Shown: in pieces, positions 21,795 to 33,757 of the stretch
How positions within the stretch are numbered: position 1 is the stretch's first letter
How the letters are laid out: each line of letters starts with the position of its first letter
Assembly: GCF_030272615.1 (NCBI RefSeq)
Contig: NC_081414.1
Location: 809,699,069-809,759,068 of the forward strand
Reading direction: 5' to 3'
Origin: Cryptomeria japonica
Lineage: Eukaryota > Streptophyta > Pinopsida > Cupressales > Cupressaceae
Length of the DNA stretch: 60,000 bases
Notes under the pieces: model-generated
Databases searched by the model: none
What the model was told of the DNA's origin: nothing
What the model saw: only the letters and a program-made list of their open reading frames with translations
Position numbers and translations under genes: made by a program

Positions 21795-22252
21795 TGTGAG
21801 ATTTTGCCAAGATCAAGAGCTCAATGAAATGTACAAAAATGAGACACAATATGGGACAAGAATAAACTGTATTCTCATCAATAGAAAATGATCAATAATC
21901 AAATTACATTATTACATATAATGTAGATGAGCCTGCTTATATAGGCAAGGCTAGGGATATGTGAGCTCAATAAGAAACAAGGGTAGGTAGGAAATAGGTG
22001 TGGGTAGGTAGGAGAAATAATATAATAGTCCACATGAGGTGGATCACTCACTGAATGTGGAGTGTAACAACAAGAGTGGAGTGTAACAACAAGATCAACA
22101 CTATAAAAGGTGGAATTTCTCCTACACACACTATCCCAATGTGGCACAAACACCCAAGTGTCTCATACTCAAACTACTATGAAATTCATTATCCTAAGTA
22201 AACTTAAGTAAGGTGTAATAATATCCATGATGAATTATTATTTACACCAACA
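21795..22252 (-). repeat. 5' LTR of copy B
   Basis: 458 bp. On the - strand it starts TGTTGGTGTAAATAATAATT and ends TCTCACA. It is followed by the TSD ATATG at 22253. Confidence 0.94.
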
Positions 22253-23230
22253 ATATGCAACTAAACTTAGCATCCTCATTCTGCGTTTGTCATCCCTGTA
22301 TAGTCACATGTTTTTGCTTTCTTTAGGTATCATCATTGAGCTTTGATTTGTTTGGGATATGTTGAAAATTTATACAAGAATAATGGTATAATTGAACCAT
22401 AATGACCTGAGAAAAATTTACATGATTTTTATTTTGCAAGATAGCACAGGCATCAAGGTATAATTGAACCAGGATAACCTGAGTGCGGATTGCGTATAAA
22501 CAGACAAGATTAAACCAATTGTACGTGCAAAGTGGAATGATGTCTTCAGTGGTATGCTGTGAATCACATCTCTAGACAAGTATTTGCATAGTACAAGTGA
22601 TCGCCTCACAGACAGAAAACTAAAAAAAATATTGGAGTCTCCATGACTTTCTCTAGCTTAATGCATTGTTAAGAAAATATAGATGATCCAATAGTGCAAA
22701 AAAATTTAGGGGCAAAAATAGTCAAAACTTTATGCAAAATGCCAACATTTGATACTTTAGAAAATCATCCATCATATTTTGTGAATCCTATTAAGTGATC
22801 AATGTGTGTTTTTGCGATTGTTGAGCTGTTTGCTGGATATGATGTTCTGAGTTTGCTACACGTTTTGATGTCTTGAATTTGTTGCAAGATCTGATCAATG
22901 CTGCCCCTAGTTGAGTTTTCCTTTGGATTTGCACAATGATTATCAAGCCATGGTGGGATATGATGAAATGATATTTGGATAAACCAGGATAGTGACTACG
23001 CTAAGTATGTCCTAGATAATGTGATAAAAATGTCGGGTGATGGCTAATAGTGCTAGACTGTGGATATACTGGTTTGGTAGAGAGATAGAGGAGCTGCCCT
23101 CTCACAATAGCGCCTGTTGCCAGGTTTTCACCAGTTACTTTTATTGTACCTTTTTATTTATTTTTTATTTATTTTTGATATTTTTTATTTATTTTTTTGA
23201 TATTTTTGACTTTTCCATGCATTAGACTGC
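22253..23230 (-). other. Tat element spacer between pol and the copy B insertion
   Basis: AT-rich and non-coding on both strands as far as I can see. It continues the 3' region of the Tat element from 17138 once copy B is removed. A T-rich TTTATTTATTTTTGATATT repeat lies at 23145-23210. Confidence 0.7.
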
Positions 23231-24704
23231 TTAGGTGTAGTATTTCGTCAGATGGATGCTGTTAGTTGGTTCATCAAGCACATCTCCTTCTGAAATTGTT
23301 AGTTGATAAGAACCTTATCCATAGGCTGATATGATGACATAGGGACCTAACCAGTTAGGTTCAAATTTCCTTCTTTTCCTGATCTTGCTGATTTCTAGGA
23401 TTTTCCTTGAGTACTAAATCACCAATTTTAAAAATTCTGGGAATGACCTTGTGGTTGTAGCTTCTGCACATGTGTTGCTGATATGCTTTGAGATGAGTGT
23501 AGGCACGTTGGCATCTTTCATCTAGAAGTTCTAGCTCTTGCAGTCGATTGACTCGATACTCTTCATCTGGAATTAGGCCTTTCAAAGAGACTCTGAGAGA
23601 TGGAATTTCTACCTCAAAGGGTAAAATGGCTTCTGATCCATACACCAATGAATATGGTGTAGCTCTTGTAGGTGTGCGGATGCTAGTTCTATATGCCCAA
23701 AGTGCTGGATTGAGTTGTACATGCCAATCTTTGCCTGCAACATTCACTATTTTCTTTAGGATTTTCAATATTGTCTTGTTGGATGCTTCTGCCTGACCAT
23801 TCCCATGTAGGTAGTAAGGTGTAGAGAAACGATGTTGGATTTTGAAATTTCCACATAGTTCTCGCACATCTTGGTTCTTAAAAGGTCATCCATTATTTGT
23901 GATGATGGAACTTGGAATGCCATATATGCAGATTAGATAATTAAGGATAAAAGAGGCGATTTGTTTCCCAGTCACTGTAGTCATGGGGATCGCTTCAATC
24001 CACTTGGTAAAATATTCTGTTGCAGTTATAATGAATTTGTGTCCATTTGAAGATGAAGGATGAATTTTGTCGACTAAGTCCATTCCCCACTGGAAAAAGG
24101 GCTATGATGTTGTGAATGGCTGCAATTCCTATGCTGGTGCATGTATAAGATTGCCATGAATTTGGCATTTAGGACACTTCTTTGCAAAATGATAAGAGTC
24201 TTTTTCCATTGTTGGCCAGTAATATCCCATTCTTAGAAGTTTTTTAGCAAGATTAGGACCACATGAGTGTGTGCCATAGATACCTTCGTGAAGCTCTTGT
24301 AAAGCAGAGTTAGATTCATTACGATCAAGGCAATGAAGAAGAGTATCATCTAGACCTCGACGGTACAAAGTATCAGTAGTGAGAGTATAACAAGTGGCTT
24401 GCCAGATAAAGTTGCATTTTTGGTTTCGGGATAGGTCAATGGGTAGGATATTGCTGTTAAGATAGTCGTATATCGGTCCATATAATGGAGACTCAGAACC
24501 GGTCAAGGCATAGATAACATGGGAATCAGAATGGTCATAGGTTGGGGAGAACATGTGCTCTACCAGAAACTCATAACGATTTTGTTGCTCTAGAATTTGT
24601 AGTAGTGAAGTGATAGTAGCCATTGCATTGACTACTTTGTTGTTCAAACTTGGTATTTGCTCGAAGGTGATGTGTACAAAATATTGTTTGAAATCATCCA
24701 CCAT
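23231..24704 (-). pseudogene. Tat integrase (zinc region, core and C-terminus), broken
   Basis: The H2C2 zinc region is at 24704-24129 (HEGIYGTHSCG ... CPKCQ). The catalytic core follows: the first Asp is in MDLVDKIHPSS (about 24080), the second is lost, reading ITNNG where ITDNG is usual (about 23890-23905), and the Glu is present in GNGQAEASNK (about 23790). A TGA at 23886-23888, probably from CGA, follows the second motif. The C-terminal domain is open to 23361, then a frameshift in an A/G-rich run leads to the NWLGPYVI and IHLTKYY strings, ending at the TAA 23231-23233. Two independent lesions plus a missing catalytic residue make it inactive. Confidence 0.9.
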
Positions 24705-24794
24705 TCATTTGTATGGTAGTAGCTTATCGTCCTTTGTCTGATAGTCATTGTTGATTTGATTGATGACTAGTTGTGAATCTCCATAGACTTTTAA

Positions 24795-25031
24795 TTAAGT
24801 GATTCTCCATTCCACGACCATTTTGATGCCTATAACCAGTGCCTCATATTCAGCAACGTTATTTGTGCATGGAAATATAAGCCTATATGATCTTGGTATG
24901 GTGTGCCCTTCAGGATTGATGAACAAAATGCCAGCACCTGAGCCATGTTGAGTATATGATCCATCAAAGTATAGGCTCCATTGTTTGGTGGAAATAGAAA
25001 GAACATCCCTATCTGAAAATTTGATTTCCAT
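24795..25031 (-). pseudogene. Second RNase H domain of the Tat element
   Basis: WSLYFDGSYTQHGSGAG and NNVAEYEALVIGIK are the hallmarks of the additional (archaeal-like) RNase H found in the Tat branch between the retroviral RNase H and integrase. A stop after WRIT cuts the domain. This is the best single marker for the Tat lineage here. Confidence 0.85.
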
Positions 25032-25094
25032 AGGTTGTTTTCCAGGTAGTGGTGCTTCAACTAGTTGATCTGCAATTGCTTGTCCTTTGATAGC

Positions 25095-26285
25095 TCATCG
25101 CTCTATGTAGTGGATATCAAATTCATTGAGAATCATGACCCATTTAGCCAATCTACCTGTAAGAGTTGCTTTGCTGAGTAAATATTTGAGAGGTTCAATT
25201 TTTGCAACTAGCTTAATTGTGTGAGCTAGCATGTAGTGTTGGAAATTTTGAGAGGCAAATACCACTATTAGACAAGCCTTCTCAATGAATGTATAGCTGA
25301 GTTCATATCCATTCAATGTCCTACTGATGTAATATATAGCTCATTCCTTGCCTTACTGATCTTCTTGTGCTAATAATGCCCCCAGTGATATATTTGTTGT
25401 TGAAATGTAGAGAATGAGTGGCTTCCCTGCTATTGGTGGTACTACAATTGGTGGGTTCATTAGATATTGCTTGATTTGATAGAATGATTCTGCACATTTG
25501 GCTTCCCATCTGAATGGTACATTTTTATGTAGCAAATGATTGAACGGTAGACTTTTATCAGCTAGTTGAGCGATGAATCACCTAATTGACTAGAGCTGTC
25601 CTTGTAGAGATCTGAGTTGGCTGATGTTCTTTAGTGGTGGCATCTCCATAATGGCTTGTACCTTTGTTGGATCTAATTCAATACCCTTAGCTGAAACTAT
25701 GTAGCCTAATAACTTGCCTAATGTAACCCTAAAGACATACTTCTTAGGGTTTAGCCTGACTTGGAACTTTTCCAATCTGTCAAAAATCTTCTCTAAGATG
25801 TTTAAATGTTCTGCCCTGGTGAATGATTTAGCTAGTAAATCATCCACATAGTCCTCTATGAAGGTATGCACCATGTCATGAAAGATTGTTGTCATTGCTC
25901 GTTGATAAGTTGCTCCTGCATTCTTGAAGCCAAATGGCATGACATTCCAACAATACATTCCCCAAGGATAGGTAAATGCAGTTCTATCTTGATCCTTCGA
26001 GGCTATCTTGATTTGATTATAGCCTAAAAAACCATCCATTAATGATAGCATTGCATGGTCTGCTATGAGGTCTATAATTATGTTGATAATGGGCAAAGGA
26101 AAGTCATCCTTTGGACAGGCTTTGTTGACATCTCTAAAATCAGTGCATATTCTGATACTACCATCTGGTTTTGATACTGGTACTATGTTGGAAATCCATT
26201 CAACATAGTTGATAGGTCGAATAAATTTGACGTCTAATAGTTTCTTCAGCTCAGCTTTAACCATGAGTGCTACATGTGGATTCAT
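25095..26285 (-). pseudogene. Tat reverse transcriptase and first RNase H
   Basis: The reverse transcriptase (26285-25590) is open for 231 codons. It has the IRPINYVEWISNIVPV start, RICTDFRDVNKACPKD, SLMDGFLGYNQI with the first Asp, the MPFGFKNAGATYQRAM motif and the catalytic YVDD (about 25845). A TGA at 26289-26291 separates it from its own N-terminal part; the codon looks like a former CGA. RNase H is spread over 25535-25353 and 25316-25095, with frame breaks near 25590 and 25350 and a substituted ILYISTTN where an LYIS-type Asp/Ser motif is usual. Confidence 0.93.
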
Positions 26286-26288
26286 CTT

Positions 26289-27998
26289 TCACAATTTTTT
26301 CTTGACTGGCTTAGCTCTTGGAGCAATGGACAAATGATGCATGATTAATTGTGGATCAATCCCGAGCATATCTGCATATGACCAAGCAAAGTTGTTTTTC
26401 TTTTCTTTAAAAAATTTGATAAACTTTGATCTTTCTTCCTTTGTCAAAGATTCTGTAAGGTGTATGTTTTTGGCTACTTCTGTTGTACCAATGTTGATTG
26501 ATAGAGTGGGCTCAATAAATATGGGTGATTGCTCATGATAATGTTCAGGAAGAGTGTCAAGTCTCCCATCTTTAGGTGCCTTAAAAATGTTTTCACCCTC
26601 AGATGCGTCCTTTATTTTTACCTTTTTGTGATCTATTGCTGCCATTGATTGGTTTTCAACAGTAGATCCTTTATTTTGTTCATTTTTGCGACTGAGAGAC
26701 TTGGCACTCCCTTGATTTTAGATGCCATTACTTTATTCACTGGTAGAGTCTGTTTCCGGGTTAACAATACATTAGTAATGGATAATGGATTCATCACTTG
26801 GGAAAATTGGTATGTCATGAGTTTCAAGTTCCTCCCAATCTATGAGGTCAGGAAAGACAAGTGGTAAGGAGTCATTAGGTGGATCAAGTTCTGCTGCTAT
26901 AAGTGTCAGGATGGAGGTATCATTGCGGTTGGCCTGGGTGTTAAAGAAGTTAAGGATTTCATCGAGGTCTTCAATGGTATCATCTTCTATGTAGACTTGC
27001 TCGTAATCTTGCTGCTCATTTTCCTTGGCGTCATAGATATTTTGTGGACCAAATTCAAGTGGTCTAGATTTTGTGCTGCGTTCTTCTTGAGAGATGGGTG
27101 CATAACTGTCATTTGCACCAATATCTTCAATAACGTTAGAACAGTTGCCCCATTCATATTCATTGGAATCAGTCTAAGAGGTATTATCCCAGATTCTAGC
27201 AACGTTGTGGATGGGTATGTTGTAGGGTGAGAACAAGTCTTTGATGATTGGTACAAGTTTGATAGTTTTCTTTGATTCTATGTCAGATCCTACTTCCACT
27301 CTTTGTATTTGTTCATATACTATTTCTCCTCGAGGAAGAATGATGTTACTAGGAGGTGATTCCTCTTTGTCGGATATTGGTTCTTGAATATGATGTGCTT
27401 CTACAGTAGATGCTTCCTTCTTTTGATTGATGGGATTCCTTTGATATTGCTTTCATTCTTGATTTTCATGTTCTTTGCGTATTATCTCAGTTGAATAAAA
27501 TTGTGCCTCCTGCCAGGAGTCCTCCTTGTTTTTCTTCTTTGCTTTCCACTGAGTTTTTTGGTATTTGCTCGGTGTCTTCCTTGGTGGTAAAATGTATTCA
27601 TAGCCCAATCCTTTTTTGTCTTTATTGAATTGTGAAGGAGGATCTAATGGTTCTGTGATGCCTTCCTGACGTTTACCAATAGGTCCTTTGCCATTGTATC
27701 CCATTTGTTGCATGATCAAGTAGCCTTTTCCACATAGGTGTGTTGGTATAGCTACCTCCATAGTAGCCGCTCTGTCTTCTTCCTCATCCTTGTATAGCCA
27801 ACTAAGGATGTCTTTTTCCTCTGATTCATGTGCTAGAGTGCCTAGTTGGATAAATTTTCCATCAAACTTGGTGATGGGCTGGGTTGCTTGATGTGTTGAT
27901 GCTATAGGTAATCCATGAGATTTAGGCGATGCTGGTAAGTTGGTCAAACACAAGGGTTCCAAAGAGTATTCTTCCATGCCTTGCTCTTTGATTTTCAT
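26289..27998 (-). pseudogene. Tat pol linker with G-patch domain
   Basis: The 27998-27453 segment has a G-patch-like motif (QQMGYNGKGPIGKRQEGI followed by KKGLGY, about 27725-27580), placed between protease and reverse transcriptase. G-patch domains bind nucleic acid and occur downstream of protease in betaretroviruses; they are also seen in plant gypsy polyproteins. The rest (27256-26987, 26827-26289) is the acidic region before reverse transcriptase, broken by several stops and frame changes. The 26645-26289 part carries the FAWSYADMLGIDP string that usually precedes reverse transcriptase. Confidence 0.75.
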
Positions 27999-28397
27999 TT
28001 TCTACTTGAAGTCCATAGATAGTGATTTAGACTTTTCTTGCTGAATATTCAGTGCTAAGGAACTTTGTTTTTCTCTATTATGTGAAACCAAGCTGTCTTG
28101 GGCTGCCCCCATAGCATTACAATGTTGAAATGGGTTATGATCTACTGATATAGAAATCTCCTATCCATTGTAAGGGAACTTAACACACTAGTGATAAGTA
28201 GAAGGTACTGCTTGCATTTCATGTATCCAAGGTCGACCCAATAAGGTATTGTATGTGAGGTCTATGTCTAAGACTTGGCACATAGTGTCCTTTTGTATTG
28301 GTCCTACTTGAATTGGCAACATTACTGTTCCTTTAGATGATCTTTCTTCATCATCATATGCTTTTATAGTGATCTTTTTGTGTGGATCAATAGATTG

Positions 28398-31082
28398 CTA
28401 AAAGAAGCCTAATGCATGGATAAGTTTCAAGGTACATATATTGAGTCCAACTCCTCCATCTATTAATACTCTTTTGACTCGATGTTTGTAGACCAAGACT
28501 TCAATATGGAGTGGAGTATTGTGTGGATGGCTCAATGAGATATTATCATGCTCAGAAAAGGTAAGGTTATGAGGCCCTGTCATATGAGCCACCATGGCTT
28601 GGAATTTGTTAGTATCCAGATCTTGAGGTACATTTGTTTCCAATAGTGTTTGTTCCAAGATGTCTTTGTGTTTTGGCGAAAGTTTCAGCAACTCTAGTAT
28701 AGATATTTGAGCAGAAGTTTTGCGTAGTTGACTCACTAGATCATATTGAATATTGGGTATGGTGTTTGTTGTTGACGTATGCCCCTTCAAGACATATTTT
28801 TGAGCTTTGGTTGTTACATTGATGGATTCATGTTCACGTTTGTCTTTGATTGTGATGATGTTTACTTGATTATCCTTAGTTGATATATGATTGATGGTGT
28901 TATTGTATATGTGATTGATACAAGCTCCACATGTATCGTTTGAGGTTGAAGCTCCATCCTTGTTGCAGTTGGGAAGAGGATTCTTAAAGGCTCCATGGTC
29001 ACCATTCATCTTGAGACCATCGACTATTAAATCGCCTCTATCAATCATGCCTTGAACAATGTTTTTCAGTCTCATCATGCAATCATTTGTTTGATGACCT
29101 TTGTTGCGATGAAAATCACAAAAGTGTGAGTCATTCCACCAAGGTGGTTTGATTTGTGGTTCAAAGTTATTGATCATGGGTAAGGACATAATTTTGTTTG
29201 CCAGGAGTTCTCTGAATGCTGATTCCAAGGATTACCCTAGTGGTGTGTAAATGCATTTTTGAAAGTTGTTTGCATTACCTCATGAGTTTGAATTAGGTCC
29301 TTGATTAGTGTTATTGCTTTGGGTATTGTTAGCATTGTTTGTGTTGAGTTGATCTTGATTGGTATTCGGTGCATAAGTGGTAGTGCCTTGATTAGCACTT
29401 TTGGGATTCTTTGTAGCTTGAGGCTTACCTGATAACGCTAGCATGGGTTGCTTGGATTTTGCATCACTTGATTTGTTTCCTCCTTCATTTCCATTGTTTT
29501 TGTTTAGGGTCCAGAACCTGGATTTGTCTAAGTTGTTATTGTTTTGGTTGTTGTAGTTGGAGGAATTTGTTCCTTCTTTGAAGAATTTCAATGTTCCTTT
29601 CTTAACACATGCCTCTTGTACTTGGATTCCATTCTCAATCAGTTTGGCAAAAGATGGTATACATTGAAGCTTGAGTATGTAACTCATCTCACTATTCAAT
29701 TTGTCGATGAAAATTTCCATCTTTTCTTTTTCAGGCACATCTTAAGGATATCTCAAAACCATACGCTGCCAACATTGAAGGAATACCATGAATGTTTCAT
29801 TGTTTTTTTGTTTGGTATTATAGACATCTAGCTTAGTGATAGTATGTTGAATGTTATAGGAATATTGAGTTATGAATTTGTTGACTAGTTCATCGAATGA
29901 TCTGACAGGAGGTGTGATTTTGGATAACCATTCCATTGTTTGTCCTCCCAAACTTCTTTGGAATAACCTCATCAAATAGGTTTCATCATGGGTGAATTCA
30001 AGACTCATCGTACAAAATTTCCGAACATGATCACAGGGATCACTTTTTCCATCATATTTGTCAAATTTGGGAATGTCTAAGTTTGGGGGAAAAGGCACCA
30101 TGTTTAACCATCTATCAAAAGGATAAGGACAAATTTCAGTTAAGGAGTACCGTACTATTGTCCCTTGTTGCATGTCTTGCATTTGCCTTTGTAACATCTG
30201 CATTTATTGAGTGAGAGCAACCAAAGGTGCATTATTTTGTCGAGGGAAGAGTTCTTCCCTTACATTAGTTTTAGGCTGAAATGGTGTGTGGAATGATATG
30301 TTTTTCTCTGGGATGTTTTGCTTAGGGATATTTTGCTTTGGTAGATTTTGCTCAGGTATGTTTTGTTCAGGGTCACATGCTTCCTCCTCTCTTTGTTGTT
30401 CTTGACAATCATAATGTCGAGATCCTGTTATAAATATTTCAGTGTCAAAGTCTTTAGGGAGTTTAACTCCTTTGCTTGTGAGCATGAGTAAATATTTTTC
30501 TTTGTTGTTTTCCATGAGTCTTTCCACAAGTTTTTGAAATGAAGCGCTTTCTTGACACTCTTGGAGGAGTTCCTCAGAAATTTTGGTGTCCTCTAGATTT
30601 AGACACTCGAAAGGATTTTCTAATCTTCAATTCATGCTGGACTCTGGTTGCATTTCGCTTTGTTTGTTTCATTGAGAGAGAGTAACAACAGGCATCTAGT
30701 AAAATATTTCTGTGACAAAAGGAACGAAATCCTCTTTGATGTTTTGTTCAGGGGTTGGTGGTTCAAATTAGGGTATGTGGTAAGTGATGCACTCTTTGGG
30801 AAAGAATGCCGGATTGAACTTTCCTCCTTGATTTAGGCGTTGACTGAATGTTGATTTTTGACATAATGCTCTACTCCTCAGTGGTTCCTTGTCAAATTCA
30901 TTTGTTTTGTCTTGAAGATACAAGCACATATGACGAAGGAATGTTCGATGAGATTTGAAGAGTTGGCGATTGATGTATAAAAATTTATTCCATTTGGCAA
31001 GTTTCAGAGAACTGGGTTGTTGTTTCCTCAACTTAGTGTTATGATAAATACTCTTTCTTCTCAGAATATGAGGATTAGTCAT
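28398..31082 (-). pseudogene. Tat gag and protease, broken
   Basis: The Gag core is at 30203-29742 (FDKYDGKSDPCDHVRKF ... MEWLSKI), a retrotransposon Gag domain. Upstream pieces at 30527-30204 (a five-residue PEQNI/PKQNI repeat) and 31082-30768 are probably the Gag N-terminus. Downstream, 29738-29280 is Asn/Gln-rich and 29228-28398 has the FCDFHRNKGHQTNDC motif, a Cys/His cluster replacing a standard zinc knuckle in this lineage. The protease site is at the end: RVLIDGGVGLNIC, where DGG instead of DTG/DSG is usual for Tat. At least five frame breaks. Confidence 0.85.
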
Positions 31083-33740
31083 ACATAAGCGATCAATGGT
31101 TTATTTTGATTTGTTTTGGATTCAGTTTATCTTATTTTGGAAACTCAAGTCTTACTTTATCAAATGAAGGTTTAGATGCCCCCTCACGACAAAGTGTGTC
31201 AAATGATATGGAATATGAGATTTCCTGATATGGAAACTCGATTTGACAACTTGGAGTTTTAAAACAAGTGTGTTCTGGATAGAGATTCATTTGATTGAAG
31301 GACCTATTTGATACTTGTGATGAGGTTTCCTAATTTTTGATAGGAGAGATGTGTTATCTTGCGACTAGTTTTCAGATTTTGGCAACTTTGTTCGACAGAA
31401 AAATTGCTTTGAGAATAGTTTTTGATACTCTGTTTTTCTTTTCTATTTGATGAAGTTCAGGTTGAGGAAGGAAAGCTCTTGAAATTTTTCTTAAATTTTC
31501 AAAAATGCCCTCTGTTTTTCTCCTTGTTTTCTTGGTTTTTGCTATGCGCTAAGACAGAGCGGCAATACACTACAGAAAGTCCTTAATGCACTAGAGAAAA
31601 GACCCCACATGCCACACTACCCCCTATAACACACTAACTAGTTTGCTTTTATTTTGTCTTGGTTTAAAAGATTATGCGCTAATATGGGCCGCCAATGCAC
31701 TAATTGTTGATCTCTATGCACTAAAGTTTGGTCTCCACGCACTAAGCTGATGCTTCAACATGCCAGACTATTTTCAAAAGGTGCTACTTTAAATTGTTAG
31801 TTTTGGATTTCTATGAAGCGCTAATTTTCAGAAATTATGCACTAAGGTAAAAGTAGAATGCGCTAAAGGATGGTTTCCACGTGCCAATAAATTGCTCTTA
31901 CGCGCTAAACTGCCGTGATAGTTTAACTTGGTTGCTTTTCTATAATTTTTGGAACTTTGTTTTTAGTTTGCAATGATGATGGATGATTTTCTGAAGTAAC
32001 AACTGAAAGCACAACACAAAAGAGACAACCATTTTGCTTAATCTAAACAATGAGTGTATGTTTTGAGAGGGTGTGTTAAAATCCTCAATGTTTTAACAGG
32101 TTTAGATACAACATGCAATTCAGTCAGACTCTTTATTCAAAGGTCATAAGTAATATCATAGCCCACTAGTCTTGATACTCTATCAGCTCAAACAACCATG
32201 TCACCCCCTAGGGGGCGCCCCTTTTTTTGCCTTTTGCTAGAAATTAACCCAAAGTGAATTGCTTCACAATTGAGTAGTTATCTTGGGAGATATATGGTGA
32301 GCAATCTTGGGGGCAGATTCTTCCCCACCCTTGCACTATGATATTACAAATGTCTGGATACTGACTCGGCTCAAAGTTTCTATGCTAAAGTTCATAATCA
32401 GGCTTCCCGTTCGGCCGCCAGTGATAAACTCCCTCAGGAGGCTTCCCAACCTTTAGAAAAAAGGCTTTACATATCACAAGGATATTGAGGGAAGGCTAAT
32501 CATTGTGCACAACCGTTGAAAAGGACTTTCGTCACTTTCCACTTTTGATTATAGTGGGTTGGAACACTTGGCTTCAAAGTTGTTCCCCACTTAGGTCATT
32601 CCCTTCACACCGGCCAAAGAATGGCTTTAAGAGTTTTTCAACCCCTTAGGAAGGCAGACCTGCTAAAGGATTTAATGCAACATCACTAAAAGCATAAGAG
32701 TGGTCTGGCTTTTTGATCACCTAGTTAAGGGGAGAGCATATTCCTTCCACTTTCGAGACAAGGCAAATAAGGTTCTTTTTAACTTTTCACTTCAATGATT
32801 TGCTAAAATCTATGTGGAGATGTTGCTCCACAAAAACATGGTGTTTATTTTACCCCTTTAAAGCAGTGATTTTCTGATCTATGAAAAAGAACTGGTTAAC
32901 AAAGCAAATTTGATGCTTGGTCAACAAAAGAAATCGATCAAAAGGGGAAGATCTTCCCTCTTTAGTTGCAAATTACTTTAGACATGTGTGATTCTTTTAC
33001 TTTGCAAAAAATTGAAGTGGATCCTTTTATGCACCAAAGGATGGTGAAGTTCTTTTTAAACACCTTTTGTTTGAAAAAATGGAAACATTGCTTTGTTCTT
33101 TTTAAAGCCCAAATTGAAAATCTCTTCTAGAAAAGCAAGAAAAGATCGCTTTTGTGGTTCTTTTTATAGCCCAAATAAGGTGAGTTCAATTTTATCTAAC
33201 AAGAATTAAAAGACTCTAAATTATAACTAACTTAAATAAGTTAGTAAAAATTTAAACTATTTATAATCCTAAAAATAACACTAAGCTCCTCCCTGGAAGA
33301 AAATGTCAGAAATCCTGAAAAATACCGACTTAAAATAGTTAGAAAGATTTTTGCTCTTGTGTACTTCTACAAGTTTTATCTCGGTTACAATTTAATTCTT
33401 GTTTTCTATCTATGACGCACTATAGAAAGGACTATACGTGCTACATGATGACTGGGATGCGCTATCGCACATACCCGATGCGATAAATTGTTTTTTGAAT
33501 GCACTGCTCTATTATTTTCCCATGCTAAGACCTACAGGAAAATGTTAATAAATTTTATGCACTACGTAACGATCTGCATGCACTAGGGAATGAGTCCCAC
33601 GTGCCGAACAGTGAGTTGGATGCACTGGACTTTTAACTAGATGTGCTAAGGGATGTTCCCTATGCGCCGATTCTTGTTTCCCGCGTACATGCAAAAGTGA
33701 TTAGTTTTAAAAACTAATTTGATTAATGGGGTTGAGCCCC
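31083..33740 (-). other. 5' leader of the Tat element, with two GCGCTA-type motif clusters
   Basis: 2.7 kb with no ORF I can support. Clusters of ATGCGCTA and its variants lie at 31545-31915 and 33412-33690. A GC-rich CTAGGGGGCGCCCC inverted repeat sits at about 32208-32222. Long leaders are usual in Tat/Ogre elements, some of which have an ORF1 here; none is visible. Confidence 0.75.
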
Positions 33741-33755
33741 ATGGTGGGCGCTAGA
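33741..33755 (-). promoter_or_regulatory. Primer binding site of the Tat element
   Basis: On the - strand TAGCGCCCACCATGGGGC follows the 5' LTR end by two to four bases. GCGCCCACC-type sites occur at this position in many plant Tat-like elements. I cannot name the tRNA with certainty. Confidence 0.6.
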
Positions 33756-33757
33756 GA

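Larger units (their letters stand above)
17139..22252 (-). mobile_element. Copy B: complete gag-protease-X LTR element without pol (TSD ATATG)
   Basis: LTRs at 21795-22252 (5') and 17139-17616 (3'), flanked by the perfect 5-bp duplication ATATG (17134-17138 and 22253-22257). The interior is 4.2 kb: primer site, a leader with a GC-rich block, one gag-protease-X frame, and a polypurine tract. It lacks integrase, reverse transcriptase and RNase H entirely. The LTRs differ by few substitutions and one 20-bp deletion (about 21967), so this is a younger insertion than the Tat element that hosts it. It is close to the TR-GAG type of non-autonomous elements but with a protease and an extra domain. 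Confidence 0.95.
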
